From Phycisphaerales bacterium (lineage in GTDB: Bacteria > Planctomycetota > Phycisphaerae > Phycisphaerales > UBA1924), in assembly GCA_030680655.1 (NCBI GenBank), contig JAUXUZ010000166.1, positions 1 to 28,211 on the forward strand: DNA of 28,211 nt. The letters are read 5' to 3'. The first letter of the stretch is position 1, and each line of letters starts with the position of its first letter. Of this stretch, positions 1 through 7,848 are shown one piece after another. The position numbers and the translations under genes were made by a program. The notes below the pieces were generated by a model. The model saw only the letters and a list, made by a program, of their open reading frames with translations. It did no database searches and was not told the origin of the DNA.

Positions 1-1150
1 CGCCGAGGGTGTTGTCGTCGTTCATCACGACGCCGGTGCCGTCGAGGTTGAAGAGGAAGAGCTGGGTGTCGAGCGTCGGCGTGCCGGCGGTGGATGCGCT
101 GAAGTTGACGGTGTCGCAGATGTTGATCTTGTAGATGTCGACGTCGTTGGCGCCGAACGCGCCGGTGATGCGGGGGAGGTCGCCCGTGCCGCTCACAACC
201 TGTGCGCTGGTGAGTTCCTGGCCGGCGTCGCCGCCGCCCTGGGCGGTCTCGTCCCAGGCGCCCGTGGGGGGCGCGTTGAACGTCTGCAGCAGGTCGAGCT
301 GGAAGTCCCCGCCGGGTCCGGTGGGGGAGGTCACGTTCCACTCGGTCAGGCCGAACACGGCGTTGTAGGTGCTGACGGCGATGTAGTGGGTGCCCGCGGG
401 GAGCGTACCCGCACCGCCGTCACCGATCAGGAGCTGGCTGTAGAGCCCGCCGCCAGCGTCGTCGTTGGCGAAGAGGCCTGCGCCAGCGGACGAGTAGATG
501 CCGATCTCGCTGTCGCCGCCCGAGGTCGACGAGAAGGTGTTGATGTTCAGCCCGCGGTGGGCCGCGACGGAGGCTTCAGCGGTGGTCACGGTGAACCATG
601 TCACGCCGTTGGGAACAACGGTCACCGCCTGCGACACGAGCGTGCCGTCGACGAGCGTGCCGAGGTGGGTGGCTGAGGGGGCTGTGAGGGGCTGGTCGTC
701 GAGGGTGACGACGAGGTTGTCGAGCGTTGCCTCGGGCTGGACGCCGTCACCGTCGACGAAGTCGTCGGTGCAGCCGAACGACCAAGTGCCGGCGGGGGCG
801 AAGGTGCCGTTGAGTGACGCGTTGACCGCGACCACCTCAACGGTGTACTCGGCGTAGTTCTGCGACGCGCGGATGGCGACCGCCGCGCCACCGGGCGGCG
901 TGACGTTGATGATCGTGTCGAACGCGTAGGTGAAGGGGGCAACGGCGGTCATGGTGCCGTCGAAGCGGATGCGCGTGGCCGAGTAGGCACCGCCGCCGTC
1001 GCTGCCGGTGAAGCTGAGCGTGAACGTGTTCACGGCGGGCTCGCCGGGGACCTCTACAAGGGCCGGGGCGTTCTGCGACTCACGCGGAGCCGCCATGGTC
1101 GTACCGGCGAGGGTCAAAAGGGCCAACAGCGCGACAGTCTGATTCTTCAT
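1..1150 (-). CDS. Secreted beta-domain protein, 3' end cut off by window edge
   Basis: An open frame runs without a stop from an ATG at 1150 to the left edge (383 codons visible). It starts with a typical signal peptide (MKNQTVALLALLTLAGTTMA, then AAP). The start is supported by GGGAGTGG just upstream on the minus strand. Around residues 200-240 there is a DSEIGIYSSAG...FANDDAGGG stretch, and near the visible end a second one, DVDIYKINI followed by DTQLFLFNLDGTG and MNDD. Both resemble the pre-peptidase C-terminal (PPC)-like beta-sandwich domains common in secreted planctomycete proteins. The first 120 residues look like another beta-rich domain. No catalytic motif is visible. It probably acts outside the cytoplasm or at the cell surface; the specific role is unknown. 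The C-terminus, where any sorting tail would lie, is outside the window. Confidence 0.85.
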   Translation of the reverse strand, partial: MKNQTVALLALLTLAGTTMAAPRESQNAPALVEVPGEPAVNTFTLSFTGSDGGGAYSATRIRFDGTMTAVAPFTYAFDTIINVTPPGGAAVAIRASQNYAEYTVEVVAVNASLNGTFAPAGTWSFGCTDDFVDGDGVQPEATLDNLVVTLDDQPLTAPSATHLGTLVDGTLVSQAVTVVPNGVTWFTVTTAEASVAAHRGLNINTFSSTSGGDSEIGIYSSAGAGLFANDDAGGGLYSQLLIGDGGAGTLPAGTHYIAVSTYNAVFGLTEWNVTSPTGPGGDFQLDLLQTFNAPPTGAWDETAQGGGDAGQELTSAQVVSGTGDLPRITGAFGANDVDIYKINICDTVNFSASTAGTPTLDTQLFLFNLDGTGVVMNDDNTLG

Positions 1151-1189
1151 AGCCACTCCCATTTCTTTGGTAGTTGAACGAAAACCCTG

Positions 1190-1214
1190 GTTACCCACCG
1201 CGAGCCGGTGTAAC
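1190..1214 (-). other. Stem-loop in the leader of the first gene
   Basis: GTTA-CC-CACCG, a five-base loop (CGAGC), then CGGTG-TAAC can fold into a nine-pair stem with a two-base bulge. It lies about 40 bases upstream of the ATG at 1150, so it would fall in the 5' leader if transcription starts near the TTTATC-like sequence around 1229. No riboswitch family was recognised. Confidence 0.3.
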
Positions 1215-1259
1215 GCCGGGCGTGAGATAAAGATTGCTCTCACTGAAAAGAGTCTACGT

Positions 1260-1301
1260 AAAAACGCAGCCCCGGCCAATCATTCGCTGAGGCTCTGGGG
1301 C
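1260..1301 (-). terminator. Possible Rho-independent terminator after the GH15 gene
   Basis: On the minus strand GGGGC at 1301-1297 pairs with GCCCC at 1273-1269, and an inner four-pair stem (GGCC with GGCT, one wobble) is possible. The hairpin is followed by TGCG and five T (1264-1260). It lies about 80 bases past the stop of the glucoamylase-like gene and before the promoter region of the next minus-strand gene, which is a sensible place for a terminator. The stem is imperfect. Confidence 0.45.
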
Positions 1302-1382
1302 AAATAGGAGGGTTTCACCGGGTTACGCGGTCGTAGAAACCCATGAAAAAACTTTCACGCTTCCCGCCGCGGCGAGCCCCGC

Positions 1383-4300
1383 TCAGCGGCACCCCGCGAA
1401 AAAGCGATCGATGAAGACGACAAAGTCGTTGTTGTCAAAGGCGCCGTCGCTCCCGAATACGCCGCCCTGGCGACCGATGTCGGCGCGGTCGGCGTTCTGA
1501 CTGAAGAAGGCGTCGATGAAGACGACAAAGTCGTTGTTGTCCAGCAGGCCGTCGCTCCCCGGCAGCCCGCCCTGCACGCCGATGTCCGCCGGTGACCGCG
1601 TGTAGACCCTGACCTCCGTTGCCGTGCCGACGCCGCCGGCGATCGCGCCGGTCACACGCACGCGCCCGATCGCTGCATCGGCCGATGCCTGTGACTGCGG
1701 AGCCTCTACACCGTTGATCAACACCTGGCACGGGCCCATGCCCGCGGGGATCCGCACGAAGGCCTCAAACGACGACCCAGCCGATTGACGCGCGGTGAAC
1801 GTCACGCCGTTCCACCCCTGCGCGGGCTTCTCGACCGCCGCCATGTCGAACGCCTTGCCGCCCACGGCGAGGTTCGCAAACGACACCGTGCCCCACCCAG
1901 TCGGCAGCTTGGGGCTGACGCGGAGCGTGTCGCCCGGCGCATCGGGCTCGTACCCGGCGAAGAGCATCACCGCGTCGACGTAGGTGCTCATGCTCTCCCA
2001 CGCGTTGGGCCACGCGGCCTGCAGCCTGAAACCGTCTGGGTAGAGCATCGAGTTCGCGGGCGCCATCTGCTCGGCGCCGAGCCCCATCGGGCCGTTAAAG
2101 GCCGCGGTCCGGGTGAGCCGGTAGAGGTGGTTGTCGATGTCGGCCTTGCCGGCGGTGAAGTCCTGTCGCTGGGCGTGGAACGCGCCGTACCAGAGCGTGG
2201 TGAGGAACCAGGGCCCGCCGTTCCAGTAGCCGTCGCCCCAGTAGCGGTTCACCAGCCCGTCGAACTGCCCGCCGGTGTTGACCAGCGGCTCGGGCGTCGC
2301 GGCGGTGTTGTTGAACTTCGTGCGCGTGCCGTTGATGCGGTCGAGCACGCGGGTGGCCCGCGCGTCGATGGGCGAGTACACGGCGAAGGGGTAGCACAGG
2401 CCCAGCGCGCTGATGTCGGTGTTCTCGCCGTCCCAGTCGAGCCGCGCATCGAGGGCGGACTTGAACGAGGCGGCGCGCCCGAGGGCGTCGTCGCGGTCGG
2501 CGGTGAGGCCGAGGGCATCGAAGAACGCCGCGGCGTCACGCAGCCCGCGCACGATGCTCGCGTTCGAGTAGACGAACGTGTCGTAGCTGTCCTCCCAGAC
2601 GTTGTTGCTGTACATGAGCCCGAAGGCGGTGTGCAGGCGTCCGGGGTCGATCGTTGAAGTCTGGGTGCACGAGCGCACGGCGTCGCGCACCTGCTCGACG
2701 TAGTCGGCGAGCACCGACGGCTCACCGGTGGCGCGGTACTGGAAGTAGACGCCCCAGGGGAAGACGGCCGTCTCGTCAACCTGCGGAGCGCCCCACACGA
2801 CGTAGCCGTCGGTGGTGTACTTCTGCTTCCAGAAGCCCTTGCGGGCGCCCGTCGGCCAGGACTCAAAGTCGCGGTAGGCGGTGTTCTTCATCCAGCCGTA
2901 GACGGCGCCCGCCTCGGGCGTGTGCCCGGCGCGTGCGAGCGTGACGGCGCCGTACACGGCGTCACGCGGCCAGACGAAGGGGTAAGCGCCGTTGTGGAAG
3001 CCGGCGATCATGGCGCCGCTGCGGCCGTCGAGGTGGAGCGCGGTGGCGAGCAGGCCGCGCCGAAAGAGTGCATCGATCGCGTCGTCGGGCGTATCGACCG
3101 TCACGCCCGCGCCGAGCCACGTGCGCCACGAGGTGTCGGTCTGCGACTGGGCCGCGTCCATGTCACCGGCGGCGAACCAGTCGATCAGCGGGGCGATCTG
3201 CGCGGCGTAGGTGCCCGTCGCGCCGGCGAAGTTGTCGAAGCCACCCGCGGTGAGGCAGTCGACCTTCACCTCGACGCCCGGGGGGAGCGTCACCTTCTTG
3301 CCGATCCACCCCCGGCCTTGATCGCTCGAGGTGTCCTGCCAGCTATCGCTCGAGAGCGAGCCGCCGCTCTTGAGGGCGAAGGCGAGGTAGACGGAGACGT
3401 TCTTGGTGTACGACGGGTCAGTGGCGGGGTTGTACTCCTGGCCCGGCCCGATCGGCCCGGTGTTGCTGACGGTGCGGAGGGTGTTGTCGTAGTGCACCAT
3501 GGCGCCGCGGGCGGCGTCAACAAACGAGCCGTCGTAGGCGTCTCCGCCGTTGAGCGCGGCGTCGGCGTAGAAGTAGACGTTGGCGGAGACCGTCGATGCG
3601 CCGTTGTTGCGGAGGATCATCCGCTTGACCAGCGCAGCGCGGAGGGGATCGCCCGCGCCGCCCGTGGGCAGTGTCACGCCGCGGGGTGCGAAGTCCAGCT
3701 GCTGGACGCTGATATCGCTGCCGCCGGCGGTGAGGCGCTGGGACGTGCGTACGGTGTTGCTGTCGCTCTCGTAGGACTGCGCAACGTTTGTGTAGTCGCC
3801 GCCCGAGGTGTTGCTGAGCCAGTAGGTGGTGCCGGCGATGCGGACGCCGGCCATGGCCTGATTGATGTGCATCTGGCCGCGGTTGTCCTGAGGCAGGCCC
3901 GCGGGGAACGTGTCGGGCCCTTCGGCGTACCCCTCGTTCTTGGTGCCCACCCCCCACACCGCGCCGGCGCCTGGAAAGTAGACGTCGTAGTACGAGCCGT
4001 TCTGGTCAAGCTGCAAGTTGATGAAGCCATTGCCCGTGACGGCCTCTTCCTTCCAGAAGTGGACCTGCGGGTAACCCGCGCCGGGGTTCGGATTGCCGCT
4101 CCCTGCGCCGGGCCAGGCGAGCTTGTTGGTGTAGGCGAAGCTCGTCGCCGTGGCCGAGTTGGTCGCGCCGCCGCTGAAGACCTCCGACGACGGGTTGCCC
4201 GCGGACCACTTGCTGAGCTTGTACTTGACGGTCTGGCCGTAGGTGCGCGTGGTGGCGGGCAGTGTCGCGAGCCACCAGTCTCGGGTGCCGCCGGCCTGGT

Positions 4301-4652
4301 TGAAGTGGTTGGCGACGAAGCTCACGCCACCGGTGTTGCTGCTGAGCACCAGCGTGGACCCGATACCGATGCCGCTTGCGCCCTGCGGCTCGGTGCCGTC
4401 GACGGTGTAGTAGACGCTGGCTCGGTCGTAGGTGAACTGGCAGCAGACCTGGAAGTAGATCCCCACGGGCTCGTCCTCGCGCGGCACCGCGGGGGACCGC
4501 TGCGTCGTTGCGCCGCCGAACGGATTGGCGGGGCTGAGGTCACTCGACGGGAGCACCGCGCCGGGGGTGTGCTCAACGGGCGACTGCGCGAACGCCGCCG
4601 CGGAGAAGACAACGGCCGCACCAACCTGCACAACAAGGCTCGTCCATCGCAT
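1383..4652 (-). CDS. Secreted GH15 glucoamylase-like glycosidase with two dockerin-like repeats
   Basis: A 1089-residue protein with a signal peptide (residues 1-22, ending AFAQ). Residues about 60-180 form a beta-rich module containing YYTVDGTEP. Residues about 200-500 resemble the N-terminal beta-sandwich domain of bacterial glucoamylases and glucodextranases. Residues 530-900 are the GH15 alpha/alpha barrel: YPFVWPRDAVY (557-567), QVDETAVFPWGVY, NNVWEDSYD with probable general acid E687, YWNGGPWFLTTLWYG (809-823), and GLGAEQM with probable base E861. The family hydrolyses alpha-1,4 or alpha-1,6 glucosidic bonds from non-reducing ends. Residues 1021-1085 hold two copies of a unit ADIG-x-QGG...GSDG...DNNDFVVFID-x-FF, which looks like a dockerin-type calcium-binding or surface-attachment module. 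The likely role is extracellular starch or alpha-glucan degradation; the exact substrate is not determined. GGAAGG lies upstream of the ATG. Confidence 0.9.
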   Translation of the reverse strand: MRWTSLVVQVGAAVVFSAAAFAQSPVEHTPGAVLPSSDLSPANPFGGATTQRSPAVPREDEPVGIYFQVCCQFTYDRASVYYTVDGTEPQGASGIGIGSTLVLSSNTGGVSFVANHFNQAGGTRDWWLATLPATTRTYGQTVKYKLSKWSAGNPSSEVFSGGATNSATATSFAYTNKLAWPGAGSGNPNPGAGYPQVHFWKEEAVTGNGFINLQLDQNGSYYDVYFPGAGAVWGVGTKNEGYAEGPDTFPAGLPQDNRGQMHINQAMAGVRIAGTTYWLSNTSGGDYTNVAQSYESDSNTVRTSQRLTAGGSDISVQQLDFAPRGVTLPTGGAGDPLRAALVKRMILRNNGASTVSANVYFYADAALNGGDAYDGSFVDAARGAMVHYDNTLRTVSNTGPIGPGQEYNPATDPSYTKNVSVYLAFALKSGGSLSSDSWQDTSSDQGRGWIGKKVTLPPGVEVKVDCLTAGGFDNFAGATGTYAAQIAPLIDWFAAGDMDAAQSQTDTSWRTWLGAGVTVDTPDDAIDALFRRGLLATALHLDGRSGAMIAGFHNGAYPFVWPRDAVYGAVTLARAGHTPEAGAVYGWMKNTAYRDFESWPTGARKGFWKQKYTTDGYVVWGAPQVDETAVFPWGVYFQYRATGEPSVLADYVEQVRDAVRSCTQTSTIDPGRLHTAFGLMYSNNVWEDSYDTFVYSNASIVRGLRDAAAFFDALGLTADRDDALGRAASFKSALDARLDWDGENTDISALGLCYPFAVYSPIDARATRVLDRINGTRTKFNNTAATPEPLVNTGGQFDGLVNRYWGDGYWNGGPWFLTTLWYGAFHAQRQDFTAGKADIDNHLYRLTRTAAFNGPMGLGAEQMAPANSMLYPDGFRLQAAWPNAWESMSTYVDAVMLFAGYEPDAPGDTLRVSPKLPTGWGTVSFANLAVGGKAFDMAAVEKPAQGWNGVTFTARQSAGSSFEAFVRIPAGMGPCQVLINGVEAPQSQASADAAIGRVRVTGAIAGGVGTATEVRVYTRSPADIGVQGGLPGSDGLLDNNDFVVFIDAFFSQNADRADIGRQGGVFGSDGAFDNNDFVVFIDRFFAGCR
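1408..1541 (-). repeat. 29-bp exact direct repeat inside the GH15 gene
   Basis: Positions 1408-1436 and 1513-1541 are identical over 29 bases (start TCGATGAAGACGAC, end GTTGTTGTC). The offset is 105 bases, exactly 35 codons. The repeat encodes DNNDFVVFID in each of the two C-terminal dockerin-like units. Identity at the DNA level, including silent positions, suggests recent duplication or gene conversion. Confidence 0.95.
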
Positions 4653-4827
4653 GCCGTGGTCCTTCCGCTACAGCCGCGGCGTCCGGTGCTTCCCCGAACA
4701 CAAGGGGACACATCGGCGCTGCACTGGACCTTCAGTATGCGCACAGCAACGACCGGTGCCAGCGGAAGCGGCCCGAACGCACCGCATTCGCGAGTTATTC
4801 CCCGAGAGCGGGCACGTCAGGTCCGTT

Positions 4828-5856
4828 TCAGCCCGTGCGCCCGTCGAAGGCCCATTGCCGCGCGACCCCCTCTTCGAACCCGACCCGCGGCGAGAACCCC
4901 AGCTCGTGGCGCGAGCGGGTCAAGTCGGCGAAGGTGCGTTCGACGTCACCCATGCTCGCCGGCTCGTTGCGGATCACCGCGCGCTTGCCGACGACGCGCT
5001 CGACCGTCTTGATCATGTCATTGAGCGTGACGGGCGCGCTGTTGCCCAGGTTCCACACGCGGTAGCCGTGCCCCCCCTCCACCACGCGGTCGTACGCCGC
5101 CAGCACGCCGGCGGCGATGTCGTCAACGTACGTGTAGTCGCGGCTGGTCTGGCCGTTGCCGAACATGGTGATCGGCTCGCCTCGGCTCACCAGCGAGAGG
5201 AACCGGCTGATGGCCAGGTCGGGGCGCTGCGCGGGCCCGTAGACGGTGAAGAAGCGCAGCATGGCGGTGGGCATGCGGCACAGGTGCCAGTGGGTGTACC
5301 CCATCAGCTCGCAGGCACGCTTGGTGGCCGCGTAGGGGGAGATCGGCTCGCTCACGTCCATCGTCTCGCCAAATGGCGCGCTGGGGCAGTTGCCGTAGAC
5401 GCTGGAGCTGCTGGCGACGATGCAGCGCGTGCACCCTGCGTCCATCGCTTCGCGGGCCGCCTCGAGCACCACCGCGGTGCCGGTGACGTTCGTGCGCGCG
5501 TAGCCGGCCGGGTCGGCGATGCTCGGCCGAACGCCGGCCCGCGCCGCCAGGTGGATCACACCGGCGGGCTTGTGCCTGCTGAAGACGGCTCGGACAGCGC
5601 CGCTGTCGGTGATGTCACCCTCGACGAGCTCGAAACCGCCGCACGCATCGCGTGCTGTGCTGCCGGCCGCGTCGCCGGATGAGCCCGCCCGCGCGGCGGT
5701 GCGCACGCGGATCAGGTTGGCCTCTTTCAGCACGCGGCTGTAGAACGGATCAAAGTTGTCGAAGCCCACGACGTGGTCGCCGCGGCCCAGGAGCGCAGCG
5801 CACACGTGCGAGCCGATGAACCCCGCCGCGCCGGTAACCAGCACCGTCTGTCCCAC
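4828..5856 (-). CDS. NAD-dependent sugar epimerase, UDP-glucuronate 4-epimerase-like
   Basis: A short-chain dehydrogenase/reductase-type nucleotide-sugar epimerase of 342 residues. Visible motifs are the Rossmann fold TGAAGFIGSH (8-17), DNFDPFYSRVLK (33-44, resembling the DNF-x-x-YY-x-x-xLK segment of UDP-glucuronate epimerases), ASSSSVYG with catalytic Ser, YAATK with Y175 and K179, RFFTVYGPAQRPD, and GDVERTFAD near the C-terminus. The family converts UDP-glucuronate to UDP-galacturonate, or performs a similar C4 epimerisation, for surface polysaccharide synthesis in the cytosol. The start is GTG at 5856, because GGAG lies seven bases upstream and the protein then begins MGQTVLVTGAAG, as is normal for the family. 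The frame stays open 26 codons further upstream, but that part is not family-like. The substrate is inferred from motif similarity only. Confidence 0.85.
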   Translation of the reverse strand: MGQTVLVTGAAGFIGSHVCAALLGRGDHVVGFDNFDPFYSRVLKEANLIRVRTAARAGSSGDAAGSTARDACGGFELVEGDITDSGAVRAVFSRHKPAGVIHLAARAGVRPSIADPAGYARTNVTGTAVVLEAAREAMDAGCTRCIVASSSSVYGNCPSAPFGETMDVSEPISPYAATKRACELMGYTHWHLCRMPTAMLRFFTVYGPAQRPDLAISRFLSLVSRGEPITMFGNGQTSRDYTYVDDIAAGVLAAYDRVVEGGHGYRVWNLGNSAPVTLNDMIKTVERVVGKRAVIRNEPASMGDVERTFADLTRSRHELGFSPRVGFEEGVARQWAFDGRTG

Positions 5857-6099
5857 GTGCACACTCCATCGCGCCGCGTTCGCTTGCGCACCCCATTGAA
5901 GCAGCGGCGCTGACCATCGGCGCTTGGTCGCCACTGCGGCGTCGCGTTCACGTTACCCAGTTTGACTTCGTTGCGGGACGGTGCGGCGAGCGTGTTTGCC
6001 CATCTTCACTTCAATCCCAGCTCTCCCACCAACCGGTGCGATCGACCCGTGAACACGCAGGTTCACCACGCGAACACGCGGAGCACAAGCTTGCCAAAA

Positions 6100-6133
6100 A
6101 CGAAAAGCAGGGCGCCATCGTTAGACAGCGCCC
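6100..6133 (-). terminator. Terminator-like hairpin
   Basis: On the minus strand GGGCGC (6133-6128) pairs perfectly with GCGCCC (6115-6110) around a 12-base loop. It is followed by TGCTTTTCGTTTTT. No gene immediately upstream on this strand needs it, because the secreted-protein gene already has its own terminator at 6499-6532. That is why a separate transcript is suspected. Confidence 0.5.
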
Positions 6134-6381
6134 CGCTGGAGGAGAGAGAGATCGTAATCAGCGTACCAGGTATCGCCCTAGGAACTCTCACGGGTGCACT
6201 TTTGGCACACACCGCGTGTTGAAAACCTGTCGGGTCGCCTCTCCTATTGGGACCGAACGGCTTCAACTTCAGAAAACCTCGGCTGGTACGCCGAAAGGAA
6301 ATGGTAGGGGGGGCTCTCGCTCCGCCATCCCTTTTACTCCGCGGATTGTGGTGCCCGCGACAGTACTCCTGTACGAATATA
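6100..6381 (-). ncRNA. Candidate small RNA (hypothetical)
   Basis: The minus strand from the TATATT hexamer (6381-6376) to the terminator-like hairpin (6133-6100) has the shape of a free-standing transcription unit of about 260 bases with no credible reading frame. Several local hairpins can form: CGCGG/CCGCG near the 5' end, CGGC-GTACCA-GCCG, and a GGTG/CACC stem around CAAAA. No known RNA family was recognised. This is inference from promoter, terminator and stems only. Confidence 0.35.
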
Positions 6382-6403
6382 GCACATATCCGGTTCTACG
6401 CAA
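6376..6403 (-). promoter_or_regulatory. Extended -10 promoter candidate
   Basis: On the minus strand TTGCGT (6403-6398), a 16-base spacer and TATATT (6381-6376). The bases just before the -10 read TGC, giving the extended -10 pattern TG-N-TATATT. It points leftward into a region with no protein gene. Confidence 0.5.
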
Positions 6404-6404
6404 G

Positions 6405-6424
6405 GAGATTTCAAAGGAAATTTC
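6405..6424. repeat. Inverted repeat GAGATTTC/GAAATTTC
   Basis: GAGATTTC, four bases, GAAATTTC: seven of eight positions are complementary. It lies just upstream of the extended -10 promoter candidate on the minus strand and could be an operator half-site pair. Function unknown. Confidence 0.4.
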
Positions 6425-6433
6425 TTGACAGTT

Positions 6434-6470
6434 GTACCAGAATGGTACCAAAAAACCGTACATTTTACAA
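6434..6470 (-). promoter_or_regulatory. Promoter candidate overlapped by a perfect palindrome
   Basis: On the minus strand TTGTAA (6470-6465), 17 bases, TACCAT (6447-6442). The perfect inverted repeat GTACCA-GAA-TGGTAC (6434-6448) covers the -10 and the probable transcription start, the classic position for a repressor site. The binding protein cannot be named from the sequence. Confidence 0.4.
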
Positions 6471-6498
6471 ACATTACGCCCACTTGGGGGCTCAATGG

Positions 6499-6532
6499 AA
6501 AACGGGACCGTGGCAGCCCGCCTCGGTCCCGT
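6499..6532 (-). terminator. Rho-independent terminator of the 359-residue secreted protein gene
   Basis: On the minus strand ACGGGACCG (6532-6524) pairs perfectly with CGGTCCCGT (6510-6502). An inner GGC/GCC stem extends it, and the hairpin runs into TTTT then CC. It lies about 40 bases after the stop codon at 6574. This is one of the two strongest terminators in the window. Confidence 0.85.
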
Positions 6533-6573
6533 CTCGTGGAACTGCTGGATCTCAACGACGCCGCCCGTCTTGT

Positions 6574-7653
6574 TTAGTTCTTGCCCGGGCGACGGGGCGC
6601 GGCGCCCTCGCCACCCTTCATCCGCTCGCGCATGGCCGCGAAGAACTCCTCGCGCTGCTCGGGCTTCAAAGTCGCCAGGCGGCCCAGCATGCGGCCCTGG
6701 GCCTGCTCGGGGAGCTTCTCAAATGCAGCCTTGAGGTCGTCGGGGAGTTGGCCCACAAGCTCGGCCCGCTGCGCGGCGTCGAGCGGTTTGGCGGGCGCAT
6801 CGGCACCCGGGCGGCCCTTGCCCGGCTCAGCGCCGGGAGCGGCGGGGTCCTTCTTGGTGCCGCGCTCTTCGAGCTTCTTCTTCTCGCGCTCCTTGTACTT
6901 CTCGTCCATCTGCTTCTCGCGCTCGGCCTTGAAGGCGTCAACCTTCACCTGCACGGCGGCCTGCTGCTCGGGCCTGAGGGTGCCCCACACGGCGGTGCGG
7001 GCATCCTCGGGCTTGGGGGCACTGGCCTGGAGTTCCTTCAGCTTGGCGATCACTTCGGCGCGGGCTTCGTCAGTGAGGCCAGAACCAGCGGGGGCGTCGC
7101 CGCGCATCGGGTCGGGACCGCCGGCGGGGCGATCGGAGGGCCGATCTGAGGGCTTCTCGCCGGGTTTGGCGCCATCCCTGCCGGGACGCTTGGCGTCGGC
7201 CCCTGCGGGCCCGCCGGGCATTCCGCCGCGGGCGGCCATGAGGCGCTGGGTAAGCTGGCGGACCTCCGGGCCGTACTTGGCGACAAGCTTCTCGATCTCG
7301 CCGCGGTTGGTCTCGCCGAAGGCACGCTGCTTCTCGGCGAAGTCACGGCCGGCCTTTTCGACGGCGGCCTGCTGGTCGTCGCTGAGGCGGATGTTGTCGG
7401 GCGCGCTTGCGCCGAGCGCCTCGTTGAGCATGCGCATGAACTCGCGGTGCGGGATCGGCATCTCGCGGGCAACACCCTTCTTGTCGAAGCCGCCGTCCAT
7501 CGTGCCCAGGCCGTTGTCAACGCCGGGGACCTGGCGTTCGGGGACCCGTGGGCCGCGGAGGGGGGGCTGGTTCTTGTCGTCGGCGCAGACGGCGGTGCTG
7601 CCTGCGGCGAGGACGATGGCCATGAGCGAGACGCTGAGTAGCTTGCTGTTCAT
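6574..7653 (-). CDS. Secreted charged helical protein, unknown function
   Basis: A 359-residue protein starting with a signal peptide (MNSKLLSVSLMAIVLAAGS, cleavage near VCA-DD). The mature part is rich in Lys, Glu, Arg, Pro and Ala. Three helical segments carry similar motifs: LSDDQQAAVEKAGRDFAEK (near 98), LRPEQQAAVQVKVDAFKAER, and LKPEQREEFFAAMRERM near the C-terminus. They are separated by Pro/Gly/Lys-rich linkers including a short RPSDRPSDRP repeat. The L-x-x-EQ motifs recall periplasmic Spy/CpxP-like proteins, but the resemblance is loose. It is expected in the periplasm. GGAG lies eight bases before the ATG. The gene is divergent from mrp and ends with a strong terminator. No function is assigned. 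Confidence 0.85.
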   Translation of the reverse strand: MNSKLLSVSLMAIVLAAGSTAVCADDKNQPPLRGPRVPERQVPGVDNGLGTMDGGFDKKGVAREMPIPHREFMRMLNEALGASAPDNIRLSDDQQAAVEKAGRDFAEKQRAFGETNRGEIEKLVAKYGPEVRQLTQRLMAARGGMPGGPAGADAKRPGRDGAKPGEKPSDRPSDRPAGGPDPMRGDAPAGSGLTDEARAEVIAKLKELQASAPKPEDARTAVWGTLRPEQQAAVQVKVDAFKAEREKQMDEKYKEREKKKLEERGTKKDPAAPGAEPGKGRPGADAPAKPLDAAQRAELVGQLPDDLKAAFEKLPEQAQGRMLGRLATLKPEQREEFFAAMRERMKGGEGAAPRRPGKN

Positions 7654-7848
7654 CGGGGTTGCTCCATCAAGGGGTTCGTGTGGCGGCGTTGATCTGACTG
7701 TGGCATAACGCGGCCGGGGCTCGTGTATTTCGGCTCGTTTGGCCTAGAGTCACCGCGAGCCTCTGTCGGAGGGGCCCCTGATCGGCACATCCGGCATGGC
7801 TTTACCCTTTCACGACCCGAACAACACCTGCAAGGCGGTAGAGCGGCG

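Larger units (their letters stand above)
5857..6496. other. Long intergenic region without a convincing gene
   Basis: This 640-base stretch lies between the terminator of the gene at 6574-7653 and the epimerase start. Short frames exist on both strands, but none shows family motifs, the local third-position GC bias, or a ribosome-binding site. Between about 6365 and 6480 the sequence is clearly richer in A and T than the surroundings and carries promoter-like hexamers, a perfect palindrome and an inverted repeat. A terminator-like hairpin lies at 6100-6133. No T-loop pattern of a tRNA and no signature of SRP RNA, tmRNA or RNase P RNA was recognised. Confidence 0.7.

Noticed and set aside
2922..5012. 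Plus-strand frame of 696 codons across the GH15 gene
   Set aside because: It is a shadow frame antisense to a gene with clear GH15 motifs; its translation is Arg/Gly/Ala/Val-rich with no domain.
5857..5934. Extension of the epimerase to a GTG at 5934
   Set aside because: The extra 26 residues do not resemble the family, while GGAG with correct spacing supports the GTG at 5856.
6425..6430. Perfect TTGACA on the plus strand
   Set aside because: No acceptable -10 hexamer lies 15-19 bases downstream, and no plus-strand gene follows.
5962..6463. Small frames on both strands in the intergenic region (up to 130 codons)
   Set aside because: No ribosome-binding site, no third-position GC bias and no recognisable motif.
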